Shown here piece by piece: positions 32,356-41,536 of a stretch of DNA of 64,000 nucleotides (position 1 is its first letter; each line of letters opens with the position of its first letter). Source of the stretch: Siphonobacter curvatus. Lineage in GTDB: Bacteria > Bacteroidota > Bacteroidia > Cytophagales > Spirosomataceae. The translations under genes and the position numbers were made by a program. Below the pieces are notes generated by a model that did not search any database, was not told where the DNA came from, and saw only the letters and a program-made list of their open reading frames with translations. The stretch covers positions 1-64,000 of the forward strand of contig NZ_PTRA01000003.1 of the NCBI RefSeq assembly GCF_002943425.1. Reading direction: 5' to 3'.

Positions 32356-34458
32356 ATGGACCGACCAACAAATTTTTTTGATACAAAAATTGAATTCCTC
32401 AAAGGCGTAGGCCCGCAGAAAGGGGCCCTACTCAATACGGAATTGAATATTTTTACATTTGGCGATTTACTCCAACATTATCCCTTCCGGTACGAAGACC
32501 GTACGCGGTTCTTCCGAATTTCGGAATTACGGGAAGAAATGGCCGGAGCCCAAATCAAAGGACGGCTGCGTACCTGGGAGGTGATCGGTGAAGGGCATAA
32601 GGCTCGTTTGGTCGGCCAGTTCAGCGACGGTTCAGGAACCATGGAACTAACCTGGTTTCAGGGCATTTCATTCCTGGAAAAAAGCTTACACCGGGATGGA
32701 CAGTACATTGTCTATGGCAAGCCCACGAGTTTTAACGGCAAGTTTCAGATCGTACACCCGGAAATGGACCTGCTGACGGCCGAAAACGAAAAAGGGGGCT
32801 ACTGGCAACCGGTGTACAACCTGACGGAAAAACTCCGCAAGCGGTACGTCGATGCCAAAGCGATTGCTAAGTGGCAGCGGCAGGTACTCGAACTGGCCGG
32901 ACCACACATCCGGGAGACCCTGCCCAGCTTCCTCATCGAAAAATACCGGCTGGCATCCAAGGCTCAGGCCTTGTGGGGCATTCACGCTCCGGAAAACGAA
33001 CAGCACATTCATCAGGCCAAACGACGCCTGAAATTCGAGGAGCTCTTTTATAATCAGCTCCGACTCATCAAACAGAAAATCCTGCGGCGAACGGAATATC
33101 CCGGCCAGGTTTTTCAACGGACGCAGCTCATTCGTGACTTTTACGAAAAGCATCTGCCCTTCGATCTGACCGGAGCCCAGAAACGGGTCATTCGTGAGAT
33201 TTTCGAAGACATGCGTTCGGGCAAGCAAATGAACCGGCTGCTGCAAGGTGACGTGGGTTCCGGCAAGACCATTGTAGCCTTCATCTGCATGTTACTGGCC
33301 ATCGAAAACGAGGCGCAGGCCTGTTTAATGGCTCCTACCGAAATTCTGGCCGATCAGCATTTCAAAGGCTTGCTGCCTTTTGCGGAAGCCATGGGCCTGC
33401 GTATGTCCAAGCTGACGGGTTCGACCCCGAAAAAAGATCGGAAAGTACTGCACGAAGGCTTACTCGATGGCTCCATTCATATTGTGGTGGGCACCCACGC
33501 TCTGTTGGAAGACATTGTCCAATTCAAGAATCTCGGCTTGGTGGTCATTGATGAGCAACACCGCTTTGGTGTAGCCCAGCGGGCCAAACTTTGGCAGAAA
33601 AACGAAGTCATCTATCCGCACATTCTGGTGATGACAGCCACGCCCATTCCGCGTACGCTGGCCATGACCTTATACGGAGATCTGGACCTTTCGCAAATCG
33701 ACGAATTGCCGCCGGGCCGCAAACCCATCGTCACTCGCTGGAAATCCGATCAGCACCGGCTGGAAGTCTTTGGCTTCGTGCGGAACGAGCTACAAAAAGG
33801 ACGGCAGATCTATATCGTTTATCCCCTGATTGAAGAATCCGAAAAACTGGATTTCAAAGATTTAATGGATGGATACGAAAGTGTCGTTCGGGCGTTCCCG
33901 GACTACCAGATCAGTATTGTGCACGGTAAAATGCCCGCCAAGGACAAAGACTTCGAAATGCAGCGGTTCATCAGTCGGGAAACCATGCTTATGGTGGCCA
34001 CGACGGTAATCGAAGTAGGCGTGAACGTACCCAACGCGTCGGTCATGATCATTGAAAGTGCCGAACGCTTCGGTTTGTCGCAGTTGCACCAGCTACGGGG
34101 CCGCGTCGGACGGGGGGCGGATCAGAGTTATTGTATCCTGATGACGGGGTTGAAACTCAGTGCCGAAACCCGTACCCGCATGAAAGTAATGACCGAAACC
34201 AACGATGGCTTCGTGATTGCCGATACCGACTTACGTCTCCGGGGGCCGGGCGACATGGCGGGCACGCAGCAAAGCGGGGTGGTAGATTTGTTACTGGCTG
34301 ATCTGTCGAAAGACGGGGAAATCTTAAAGGCGGCCCGCGAGTCGGCTCAGGGCATCTTGGAAGAAGATCCTGAATTGGTACTGCCGAAAAACCAGGCCAT
34401 CCGGAGCCAGCTCGATCAGATTCGGGAAAATGAAAGTAACTGGGCGAGGATTAGTTAG
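32356..34458 (+). CDS. recG: RecG, ATP-dependent DNA helicase
   Basis: RecG remodels stalled replication forks and branch-migrates Holliday junctions. The 700-residue protein has an N-terminal wedge (OB) domain (IKGRLRTWEV, FSDGSGTMELTWFQG), Walker A LLQGDVGSGKT, the DEQHRFGV box (DEQH form typical of RecG), TATPIPRTLAM, and the C-terminal RGRVGRGADQSYC and DLRLRGPGDMAGTQQSG motifs. Length and order are normal. Confidence 0.96.
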   Translation: MDRPTNFFDTKIEFLKGVGPQKGALLNTELNIFTFGDLLQHYPFRYEDRTRFFRISELREEMAGAQIKGRLRTWEVIGEGHKARLVGQFSDGSGTMELTWFQGISFLEKSLHRDGQYIVYGKPTSFNGKFQIVHPEMDLLTAENEKGGYWQPVYNLTEKLRKRYVDAKAIAKWQRQVLELAGPHIRETLPSFLIEKYRLASKAQALWGIHAPENEQHIHQAKRRLKFEELFYNQLRLIKQKILRRTEYPGQVFQRTQLIRDFYEKHLPFDLTGAQKRVIREIFEDMRSGKQMNRLLQGDVGSGKTIVAFICMLLAIENEAQACLMAPTEILADQHFKGLLPFAEAMGLRMSKLTGSTPKKDRKVLHEGLLDGSIHIVVGTHALLEDIVQFKNLGLVVIDEQHRFGVAQRAKLWQKNEVIYPHILVMTATPIPRTLAMTLYGDLDLSQIDELPPGRKPIVTRWKSDQHRLEVFGFVRNELQKGRQIYIVYPLIEESEKLDFKDLMDGYESVVRAFPDYQISIVHGKMPAKDKDFEMQRFISRETMLMVATTVIEVGVNVPNASVMIIESAERFGLSQLHQLRGRVGRGADQSYCILMTGLKLSAETRTRMKVMTETNDGFVIADTDLRLRGPGDMAGTQQSGVVDLLLADLSKDGEILKAARESAQGILEEDPELVLPKNQAIRSQLDQIRENESNWARIS

Positions 34459-34630
34459 GGGTTGTTTGTTGCTGGCCAGTAGTGCATTTTCTGGGTTTAC
34501 GTGTACCGTTAACGGGCAAGTGCTCAATAAAGGTATTGGGTACGGCTTTTCGGTCAACTTCGCTTTCTATCTTAACGTTTGTCATGCGGGCCATGGGGAC
34601 TTATTACTATCTTTTCTCGCCCGAAAATCT

Positions 34631-34638
34631 TACTTTTG
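34631..34638 (+). promoter_or_regulatory. -7 element (TACTTTTG) of ileS
   Basis: A perfect TAnnTTTG lies 95 bp before the ileS ATG within a 275-bp gap after recG. The gap shows no convincing gene. I could not trace a T-box-type leader in it. Confidence 0.5.
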
Positions 34639-34733
34639 CAAATCTATCGTCTTCTCCGAAAGGCTGGAACGAAGTACACAAGTATCAGTGTTGATAGGTA
34701 GATCTAGTCTTTTGTTTCCATACCATAGCATCT

Positions 34734-37700
34734 ATGAATTTCCCCGAATACAAAAATCTCGATTACGCCGCTGTCGCCGACGAAGTCCGGCAATTCTGGA
34801 AAGACAACCGGATTTTCGAGCAATCGATTGAACTGCGGGAAGGTAAGCCCAGCTTTACGTTTTTTGAAGGACCCCCGTCGGCCAACGGTACGCCGGGTAT
34901 CCACCACGTGATGGCTCGGTCGATTAAAGATATTTTCTGTCGGTACCAAACCCTCAAAGGTCGCCAGGTCAAACGGAAAGGTGGCTGGGATACGCACGGT
35001 CTGCCCATTGAGTTACAGGTGGAAAAAGAGCTGGGCATCACCAAAGAAGACATCGGTAAGAAAATCAGTGTAGAGGAATACAACCGCAAGTGCCGGGAAA
35101 CGGTCATGCGGTACACGGACCAGTGGAATGACCTGACCGAAAAAATGGGGTACTGGGTCGATCTGGAAAGTCCGTACGTGACCTACCATAACGAATACAT
35201 TGAGAGCGTTTGGCATTTGCTCAAGCAATTGCATAACCAGGGGCTGCTCTATAAAGGATATACCATTCAGCCCTACTCGCCAGCGGCGGGTACGGGCCTG
35301 AGCTCGCATGAGCTCAACCAGCCGGGTACGTACAAGGAAATCAAGGACGTATCCATCGTCGCCCAGTTTAAAGTAAAACTGACCGGAAAATCGGGTTACC
35401 TCTTCGATACGGCCGATAGCGATGATGTCTATATCCTGGCCTGGACGACCACGCCCTGGACGCTGCCTTCCAACGCAGCCCTGACGGTGGGTAAAAACAT
35501 TAACTACCAGTTAATCCAGACGTATAATCCCTATACGCATTTGCCGATCAACGTCATCCTTGCGAAAGATCGGGTGAGTGGCTATTTCCCCGAAAAAGGA
35601 AAAGACGGCGATTTGCTGGCCTATCAGCCGGGGGACAAACTCATTCCCTGGAAAGTCCTGATGGATTTGAAAGGCGAACACCTGGAAGGCATCGAGTATG
35701 AACAACTGATGCCTTACGTACAACCCGAAAGTCCGGCGTTCCGCGTCATCATGGGTGATTTCGTGACGACGGAAGACGGTACGGGTGTTGTACATACAGC
35801 TCCTACCTTTGGAGCGGACGATTTCCGGGTATCGCAGCAAAACGGTATCCCCGCCATCATGGTGAAGGATGAAACCGGGAAAGACGTACCTCTCGTGGAT
35901 AAACGGGGTCGCTTCGTAGCGGAGGTGACGGATTTTGCGGGTGAGTTTGTAAAGGAACAATACCTGTCCGACGAACAGAAAGAAGCCGAACGTGAAAAGC
36001 AGGGCCGCGACAAATACCTGTCGGTCGATGAACGCATCGGCATCTTGTTGAAAACGGAAAACAAAGCCTTTAACGTTCAGAAGTTTGACCACACCTACCC
36101 GCACTGCTGGCGGACGGACAAACCTGTACTGTATTACCCGCTTGATAGCTGGTTTATCCGGACAACGGCGAAAAAAGACGAACTGGTAGCGCTGAATAGA
36201 ACCATCAACTGGAAACCCGAAAGTACGGGTACGGGTCGTTTCGGCAACTGGCTGGAAAACCTGGTTGACTGGAACCTGAGCCGGAGCCGTTACTGGGGAA
36301 CGCCGCTGCCCATCTGGCGGAGCGAAGACGGGGAAGAAGTTTGTATTGGCTCGATTGCCGAGTTGAAAGCCGCCCTGGAACACTCTCTGAAATCCGACAG
36401 TCTGAGTGCGGAACAACAGACCGCCAACGAAGGCTATCTGGCCAAAGTGGGTACGGGCGAGTTTGATCTGCACCGGCCGTATGTAGACGACATCTTCCTG
36501 GTATCGGCTTCTGGTAAGGTGATGTACCGTGAGTCCGATTTGATTGATGTATGGTTCGATTCAGGAGCGATGCCCTACGCGCAGTGGCATTACCCCTTCG
36601 AAAATCAGGATATCTTTGAAAAAAGCTATCCGGCCGATTTTATCTCCGAAGGCGTGGATCAAACCCGGGGCTGGTTCTTTACGTTGCACGCGATTTCAGG
36701 CATGCTGAATAACTCGGTAGCATTCAAAAACGTCGTCTCAACGGGTCTGGTACTCGATAAGGACGGCGAGAAAATGTCGAAGCGGAAAGGCAACGTCGTG
36801 AACCCGTTCGAAGCGCTGGCCAAGTATGGTACGGACCCGATTCGCTGGTACATGATTACCAACTCGAATCCCTGGGACAACCTGCGTTTTAACCTGGAAG
36901 GCGTTACCGAAGTACGGAACAAATTCTTCGGTACGTTGACGAATACGTATAACTTCTTTGCTCTGTACGCTAACCTCGACGGCTATACCCTGGACGAAAG
37001 CAATCGGGTACCGTACGAGCAATTGAGCGAAATGGACCGCTGGATTCTTTCAAAACTCCATTCGCTCATCAAAGATGTAGATGGTTTCTACGCCGACTAT
37101 GAACCGACGAAAGCAGGTCGGGCCATTCAGGAGTTTGTATCCGATCATTTGTCGAACTGGTACGTGCGTCTGTCACGCCGACGTTTCTGGAAAGGTGAAC
37201 TGACCGCTGACAAACGGGCGGCGTTTGAAACCTTGCAGGAATGTCTGCTGAAAGTGTCGCAGCTGATGTCACCGATTGCCCCGTTCTATGCCGACTGGCT
37301 GTACCGTAACCTGACGGAAGGCGTTCGCCAAGCGGCCGTAGCCAATGGTTCTGCCTTGCAGTACCCTTCCGTACATCTGACGGACTTGCAGGCGGCAAAT
37401 CAGCATTACATTGATCTGGAACTGGAAGCGTCGATGGAACTGGCTCAGCGGGTTTCTTCGCTGGTACACTCCATCCGCAAAGTTAATAAAATCAAGGTAC
37501 GGCAACCGCTTTCGCGGGTACTGGTACCGGTGCTCAACGAATTCACGAAACAACGGCTGGCTCGGGTTGAGGAACTCATCAAGGCCGAGGTGAACGTAAA
37601 GTCGGTCGAGTTACTCGATGATGCTTCCGGTGTACTGAACAAAAAGGTGAAGCCAAACTTCAAAGCATTGGGCCCCAAATTCGGTCCAAAAATGAAGGAA

Positions 37701-38156
37701 GTAGCTGCCGGTATTCAGGCCATGACCACGAGCGATATTGCCGAGCTGGAAAAAGCCGGTACGCTGACCGTAGGCGGTACCCATGAAATCACGTTAAGCG
37801 ACGTGGAAATCCTGACGGAAGATCTGCCGGGCTTCCTGACCGCTCAGGAAAACGGACTGACGGTAGCGCTGGATGTAAGCATTTCGGAAGAACTGCGGTA
37901 CGAAGGAATCGCCCGTGAGTTTGTCAACCGGATTCAGAACCTGCGGAAAGATAGTGGTTTCGAAGTAGCCGATAAGATTGCCATTTCGGTGACTACGACT
38001 GAAGCATTGGTAAAAACGGCTTTGGAAACGAACCGCGAATACATTTGCACCGAAGTACAGGCCCTGAGTCTGAACCTGCTCGATACGCTGGCCGACAGTG
38101 TAGCCGTCGAACTGGACGAAGCAGAACTGGGTGTGAAGGTGGAAGTCGTAGCGTAA
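34734..38156 (+). CDS. ileS: Isoleucyl-tRNA synthetase
   Basis: IleS charges tRNA-Ile and edits Val. The HIGH-type motif is GTPGIHHVMARSIKD, the KMSKS motif is GEKMSKRKGNVVNPFE, and GGWDTHGLPIE marks IleS. The editing domain shows AWTTTPWTLPSN. At 1140 residues it is the longer form without a C-terminal zinc finger, as in many Bacteroidota and in eukaryotic-type enzymes; enzymes of this longer type are often less sensitive to mupirocin, which I infer from family knowledge only. Confidence 0.96.
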   Translation: MNFPEYKNLDYAAVADEVRQFWKDNRIFEQSIELREGKPSFTFFEGPPSANGTPGIHHVMARSIKDIFCRYQTLKGRQVKRKGGWDTHGLPIELQVEKELGITKEDIGKKISVEEYNRKCRETVMRYTDQWNDLTEKMGYWVDLESPYVTYHNEYIESVWHLLKQLHNQGLLYKGYTIQPYSPAAGTGLSSHELNQPGTYKEIKDVSIVAQFKVKLTGKSGYLFDTADSDDVYILAWTTTPWTLPSNAALTVGKNINYQLIQTYNPYTHLPINVILAKDRVSGYFPEKGKDGDLLAYQPGDKLIPWKVLMDLKGEHLEGIEYEQLMPYVQPESPAFRVIMGDFVTTEDGTGVVHTAPTFGADDFRVSQQNGIPAIMVKDETGKDVPLVDKRGRFVAEVTDFAGEFVKEQYLSDEQKEAEREKQGRDKYLSVDERIGILLKTENKAFNVQKFDHTYPHCWRTDKPVLYYPLDSWFIRTTAKKDELVALNRTINWKPESTGTGRFGNWLENLVDWNLSRSRYWGTPLPIWRSEDGEEVCIGSIAELKAALEHSLKSDSLSAEQQTANEGYLAKVGTGEFDLHRPYVDDIFLVSASGKVMYRESDLIDVWFDSGAMPYAQWHYPFENQDIFEKSYPADFISEGVDQTRGWFFTLHAISGMLNNSVAFKNVVSTGLVLDKDGEKMSKRKGNVVNPFEALAKYGTDPIRWYMITNSNPWDNLRFNLEGVTEVRNKFFGTLTNTYNFFALYANLDGYTLDESNRVPYEQLSEMDRWILSKLHSLIKDVDGFYADYEPTKAGRAIQEFVSDHLSNWYVRLSRRRFWKGELTADKRAAFETLQECLLKVSQLMSPIAPFYADWLYRNLTEGVRQAAVANGSALQYPSVHLTDLQAANQHYIDLELEASMELAQRVSSLVHSIRKVNKIKVRQPLSRVLVPVLNEFTKQRLARVEELIKAEVNVKSVELLDDASGVLNKKVKPNFKALGPKFGPKMKEVAAGIQAMTTSDIAELEKAGTLTVGGTHEITLSDVEILTEDLPGFLTAQENGLTVALDVSISEELRYEGIAREFVNRIQNLRKDSGFEVADKIAISVTTTEALVKTALETNREYICTEVQALSLNLLDTLADSVAVELDEAELGVKVEVVA

Positions 38157-38180
38157 GGACGAATCATTTGTATATACTCG

Positions 38181-38219
38181 AACGCTGGTGAGGCTCAAGC
38201 CCTGCCAGCGTTTTTTTTA
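38181..38219 (+). terminator. Terminator of ileS
   Basis: AACGCTGG (38181-38188) pairs with CCAGCGTT (38205-38212) and a run of T follows, 25 bp after the stop codon. Confidence 0.88.
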
Positions 38220-38235
38220 TGGTCTATAAAAATAA

Positions 38236-38272
38236 TTGACATACTATTTTGTCATAAAGTAATGTATACTTT
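38236..38272. promoter_or_regulatory. Two inverted repeats upstream of the membrane protein/XRE pair
   Basis: TGACA-N8-TGTCA (38237-38254) and AAAGTA-N5-TACTTT (38256-38272) lie in tandem about 48 bp before the ATG. They are well placed to be operators for the XRE regulator encoded downstream. Binding is inferred. Confidence 0.5.
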
Positions 38273-38319
38273 ACATTTAGTAAAAATTAGTTTCCACTCT
38301 ACTAACGGATCTATTACCT

Positions 38320-38817
38320 ATGAAAACGAGATTTCTTTTTCCGCACTGGGCCAAGGCTTTAGGCTGGGGCCTGACTTTTTGCTTTTTGATTCTGGGGATT
38401 ATTTACATGTTTCGGGAGACCTATTTCCCGAATCTGGAAAAGTCGGTTGACTGGCTTACGATTCATATTCCTCAGAAATTGACCTGGGATGCGGAGCTTT
38501 TGGGCAATACGCAAAATAACCTGCTGGATGAAATCATCACGGTAGGGCTGACCCTTGGCCTTGTGCTGGTGGCTTTCTCCAAAGAACGGAAAGAAGATGA
38601 ATGGGTAGCACAGGTACGGCTCGAATCCCTGCAGTGGGGCGTCATGATTAATGCGTTGCTAATCATTCTGGCCACTCTACTGGTATACAATGGAGCCTAT
38701 CTAAGCATTTTGATTTACAACGTTTTTACGGCTTTAGCCTTCTTTGTCATCCGGTTTAACTGGATTTTATACATTAAACCCCTGCTATTCAGACGCAACA
38801 TGATGCCCCTCGTATAG
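38320..38817 (+). CDS. Small four-helix membrane protein of unknown function
   Basis: I do not recognise the family. The 165-residue protein has hydrophobic segments at about residues 13-31, 70-86, 106-124 and 127-147, with a charged cytoplasmic-looking stretch between (FSKERKEDEWVAQVRLES). It is followed 35 bp later by a 66-residue XRE regulator on the same strand. Pairs of a small multi-helix membrane protein with a Cro-like regulator are common in Bacteroidota and Firmicutes (DUF2975-like arrangements), but the similarity here is of arrangement, not proven sequence. Two inverted repeats precede the gene. Confidence 0.7.
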   Translation: MKTRFLFPHWAKALGWGLTFCFLILGIIYMFRETYFPNLEKSVDWLTIHIPQKLTWDAELLGNTQNNLLDEIITVGLTLGLVLVAFSKERKEDEWVAQVRLESLQWGVMINALLIILATLLVYNGAYLSILIYNVFTALAFFVIRFNWILYIKPLLFRRNMMPLV

Positions 38818-38852
38818 GCGTTGCGTCCATTACCGGGAGAATCAAGAAGCTT

Positions 38853-39053
38853 ATGAAAAACACCATTCGTGTCGAGCGGGCAATCAAAGATATTACGCAG
38901 GCTACGCTGGCCGAAGCCGTACAGGTGTCCCGCCAGACGATCAATGCCATTGAGGCGAACAAGTACGTACCCTCTACGGTACTGGCCCTTAAAATTGCCC
39001 GTTACTTCGAAAAGCCCTTGGAGAGTATTTTTGAACTAGAAGCAGAAGACTAG
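38853..39053 (+). CDS. XRE/Cro-like helix-turn-helix regulator
   Basis: This is a single-domain 66-residue DNA-binding protein. The HTH is residues about 15-36 (TQATLAEAVQVSRQTINAIE), and the C-terminal FEKPLESIFELE is the usual end of this YozG-like family. It probably regulates its own operon with the membrane protein upstream, where inverted repeats are seen. It has no ligand or protease domain. Confidence 0.88.
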   Translation: MKNTIRVERAIKDITQATLAEAVQVSRQTINAIEANKYVPSTVLALKIARYFEKPLESIFELEAED

Positions 39054-39073
39054 GTCACGTATACAAGTAAAAG

Positions 39074-39105
39074 GGGTACTTCCCTGAAATGACAGAGAAG
39101 TACCC
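39074..39105. terminator. Hairpin between the convergent XRE gene and the small membrane protein gene
   Basis: GGGTACTTC (39074-39082) pairs with GAAGTACCC (39097-39105), 14-nt loop. It fills the 57-bp gap between two convergent genes, so it can serve both. T-runs are weak. Confidence 0.6.
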
Positions 39106-39110
39106 GCTTA

Positions 39111-39344
39111 CTAGATCTTATAAGTAACTATTTCTTTCGTCTGGTATCGCCTGGAAGAGGGAGTACGTACGGTTTGGCGAAGTTGCTTCATCCGTAGCGA
39201 ATGTCGGTAAAGTCTGGATAAGGTAGGTTTGGGTATCAAAACGGGACTAGTAACTTTTTTTCGTTTTCTTCGCTTTTGATCAACCCACTGTACAACGAAG
39301 GCGATGCAAAGAATCAGAATAATTCGGAGGGTTTCTTCGGACAT
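39111..39344 (-). CDS. Small hypothetical membrane protein with basic tail
   Basis: The 77-residue protein has one N-terminal hydrophobic helix (LRIILILCIAFVVQWV) followed by a strongly basic region (QKRRKRKK). I do not recognise it. It starts 19 bp after the sugar transferase stop codon on the same strand, so cotranscription is likely, and it is not overlapped by a better candidate. It could be an accessory of the polysaccharide enzyme, but nothing in the sequence shows this. Confidence 0.5.
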   Translation of the reverse strand: MSEETLRIILILCIAFVVQWVDQKRRKRKKVTSPVLIPKPTLSRLYRHSLRMKQLRQTVRTPSSRRYQTKEIVTYKI

Positions 39345-39363
39345 ATAGGGTGGGTCTTAGGAG

Positions 39364-40383
39364 TTAGCATCCCTGTTTCGTAATAACGGTAATCACCGTA
39401 CGCCAGAGGATATAGGCTTCCAACCGAATGCTCCAGTGCTTGATGTAATAAAGATCATACATGAGTTTATGACGAGCATCTTTTACGCCTGCTCCGTACG
39501 GATAACAGATCTGGGCGTAGCCTGTAATGCCCGGTTTCACCTGATGACGGGTTTGGTAATGCGGAATCTGGTTCTCAAAAGAAGTGGTAAATACCTTACG
39601 TTCCGGACGAGGACCTACCAATGACATTTCACCCTTGAGTACATTGAGAAACTGGGGTAATTCATCCAGTCGAATTTTTCGCATGAACGCTCCAAAAGGG
39701 AAGGTACGACGATCCTTTTTACTGGAGAAGGCCGCTCCAGCTACCTCGGCATCCAGTCGCATGGAGCGAAACTTGACGCAGTAAAACTCCTGATCCTGTC
39801 GTCCAACGCGGGCTTGCCGGTAGAAAACAGGTCCCGGTGACTGTTGCTTAATTCGAAGGGCACACCAGACCCAGAATGGAGAGGTAAAAAACAAAAAGAA
39901 GATCGATGCCAGCACGTCCATGCCTTTCTTCAAAACGCGAATCCCAGGTCTAAAAACGGGTAAATCGTTCGTAAAGGTGCGTTCGTGGGCGTTTTGAGCA
40001 ATGTACACTTTCCCTAGCATCTGTTCGCAGAAATCAGTGATGGTACTGACTCGAATCATCTTACTCTGTTTGACCATAAACTGGTAAACCTGATGGTGCT
40101 GCTGATCGTACTCTGGATTAGCCACCAGATGAATCAAGGCGTATTTACTGAGAATGGGGTATAGAATCACATTCAACAAATACTCGTCGTCAGTATGCCG
40201 AGGCACCAGAATAACTTCTTCGTATTGGGGTAAAAGGCGTTTATAATCCCGTTTGGTTAAAAAGTAATCATAACCCGTAATCAATAATAAGCCTTTTCCT
40301 GTACGGTTTCCCTTCCGCAGGCGATGAATAACCCGACGGGAGGGAGCCGAAATAACCGAGGTGGGAAGCGTAAAATGACTCAT
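39364..40383 (-). CDS. Undecaprenyl-phosphate sugar phosphotransferase (WcaJ/WbaP type)
   Basis: These enzymes start a surface polysaccharide repeat unit by moving a sugar-1-phosphate onto the lipid carrier. The C-terminal catalytic domain is complete: LKKGMDVLASIFFLFFTSP (membrane helix), FYRQARVGRQDQEFYCVKFRSM, RKIRLDELPQFLNVLKGEMS, LVGPRPER, and KPGITGYAQI. The N-terminal 130 residues are poorly conserved and contain no multi-helix block of the full WcaJ. I start at the ATG at 40383 (339 residues); an ATG at 40419 is possible. Confidence 0.9.
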   Translation of the reverse strand: MSHFTLPTSVISAPSRRVIHRLRKGNRTGKGLLLITGYDYFLTKRDYKRLLPQYEEVILVPRHTDDEYLLNVILYPILSKYALIHLVANPEYDQQHHQVYQFMVKQSKMIRVSTITDFCEQMLGKVYIAQNAHERTFTNDLPVFRPGIRVLKKGMDVLASIFFLFFTSPFWVWCALRIKQQSPGPVFYRQARVGRQDQEFYCVKFRSMRLDAEVAGAAFSSKKDRRTFPFGAFMRKIRLDELPQFLNVLKGEMSLVGPRPERKVFTTSFENQIPHYQTRHQVKPGITGYAQICYPYGAGVKDARHKLMYDLYYIKHWSIRLEAYILWRTVITVITKQGC

Positions 40384-40447
40384 AAGTATGGGGTTGGATA
40401 GGAAATGAGTAGTTACCATCAAAGATGGCTTCTATCGCAGTCTGAAT

Positions 40448-40483
40448 CTACCGCTGGCAGAAGTTTAGCTCTGCCAGCGGTAG
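40448..40483. terminator. 14-bp perfect hairpin downstream of the T9SS type A gene
   Basis: CTACCGCTGGCAGA pairs with TCTGCCAGCGGTAG around 8 nt. It lies between two minus-strand genes, 20 bp after the stop of the secreted protein gene. There is no T-run, so termination may be partial. Confidence 0.55.
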
Positions 40484-40502
40484 GTATATCATACACTAGT
40501 AC

Positions 40503-41525
40503 TTATTGCTTAATGACTTTATAGGTTTCGGTGGAACCGTTCTTGAACTGGAAGCGGACCAGGTAGAGACCCTTGGTCAGACTGCTGACCTTGACCTGAG
40601 TGGCGGGAGCCGCACTCTCGTAAACCGCCCTGCCCGTCGTCGAGAGAATCTGCACACTGGCTACCTTGCTGATATCCTTGACCTCCAGGGTCAGATAATC
40701 CACCGCCGGATTGGGATATACGCTGGCTTGCAGGCCCCGCTCAAACGACAGACTCTGCGATCGCGACAGCTCGGTGTGACCATCCAAGTCCACCATCCGC
40801 AAGCGGTAGTAATTTAGCCCGTTGGCCGGGTCGGTGTCCTGGTAGCTGTAGCGCTGCTGGGTCAGGCTGTTACCCACCGCTGCTACCGAACCCAGCTGCC
40901 GCCAACTGCGTCCATCCAGACTGTGCTCGACTTCGAAGCTTTTCGTGTTTTTCTCCTGCAAGGTCACCCAGCCCAGCTGAGCACTCAGCCCTTCTTTGCT
41001 GGCCACGAAGCTGCCCAGCGTGACCGGAGTGGGTCCGATCACGTTCACCGCACTATTGGCTCCCTGGTTGGTGCCATTGGGGTCACTTACGCCCGGACCA
41101 AAGACGGTCGAACCTACCGTGATGGAACCCTTACCTACGGCCACGGCCTGGATGGGAATGTGAATGATACATTCGGCCAGAAAGGTGAGCGGACCGCCGT
41201 TGTTGCGAATCTGAATCTGGGCCGTGGTACCCGTCACATTCGTGGTTTGCAGCGTCCAGATGCCCCCGCATTCGTCGGTAATGGTCAGCGGCGTCACCCA
41301 GTTGGTGTAGCGGGTGTCCATCGAAATCGTTACCCGGGCCGAGCCCGTGGGCAAGTCCTGGGGACCGTTTTGATTGACGGCCAGAATCAACTCCGAGGTT
41401 TCGCCCACCGAGAGGGGGGACTTGGCCGGGTCAATGGAAACGACTTCTAAATCGCCCGATTGAGCGTAGCCTTGCAGGAATGTACCCAGCAACAAAAACC
41501 AGGTAAAGAGAGTGAGCTTTTTCAT
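40503..41525 (-). CDS. Secreted protein with type A T9SS sorting domain
   Basis: A signal peptide (KKLTLFTWFLLLGTFLQGYAQ) is followed by an Ig-like domain of unknown role. A middle domain (NTKSFEVEHSLDGRSWRQLG, then SYQDTDPANGLNYYRLRMVD) is the common module before the sorting signal. The final 80 residues, with ASVYPNPAVDYLTLEV and KGLYLVRFQFKNG, are the type A sorting domain. The protein has 340 residues. It lies 11 bp after another secreted-protein gene, so the two are in one operon. The function is unknown, probably surface-exposed or released. Confidence 0.85.
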   Translation of the reverse strand: MKKLTLFTWFLLLGTFLQGYAQSGDLEVVSIDPAKSPLSVGETSELILAVNQNGPQDLPTGSARVTISMDTRYTNWVTPLTITDECGGIWTLQTTNVTGTTAQIQIRNNGGPLTFLAECIIHIPIQAVAVGKGSITVGSTVFGPGVSDPNGTNQGANSAVNVIGPTPVTLGSFVASKEGLSAQLGWVTLQEKNTKSFEVEHSLDGRSWRQLGSVAAVGNSLTQQRYSYQDTDPANGLNYYRLRMVDLDGHTELSRSQSLSFERGLQASVYPNPAVDYLTLEVKDISKVASVQILSTTGRAVYESAAPATQVKVSSLTKGLYLVRFQFKNGSTETYKVIKQ

Positions 41526-41536
41526 AGCAAATTAAA

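Noticed and set aside
34482-34694. 70-codon open frame before ileS
   Set aside because: It spans the ileS -7 element and its translation is not protein-like. I treat the gap as non-coding.
40923-41450. 175-codon plus-strand open frame opposite the T9SS type A gene
   Set aside because: It lies entirely antisense to a gene with a signal peptide and sorting domain, and its translation is low-complexity (many Gly, Arg and His) with no family resemblance.
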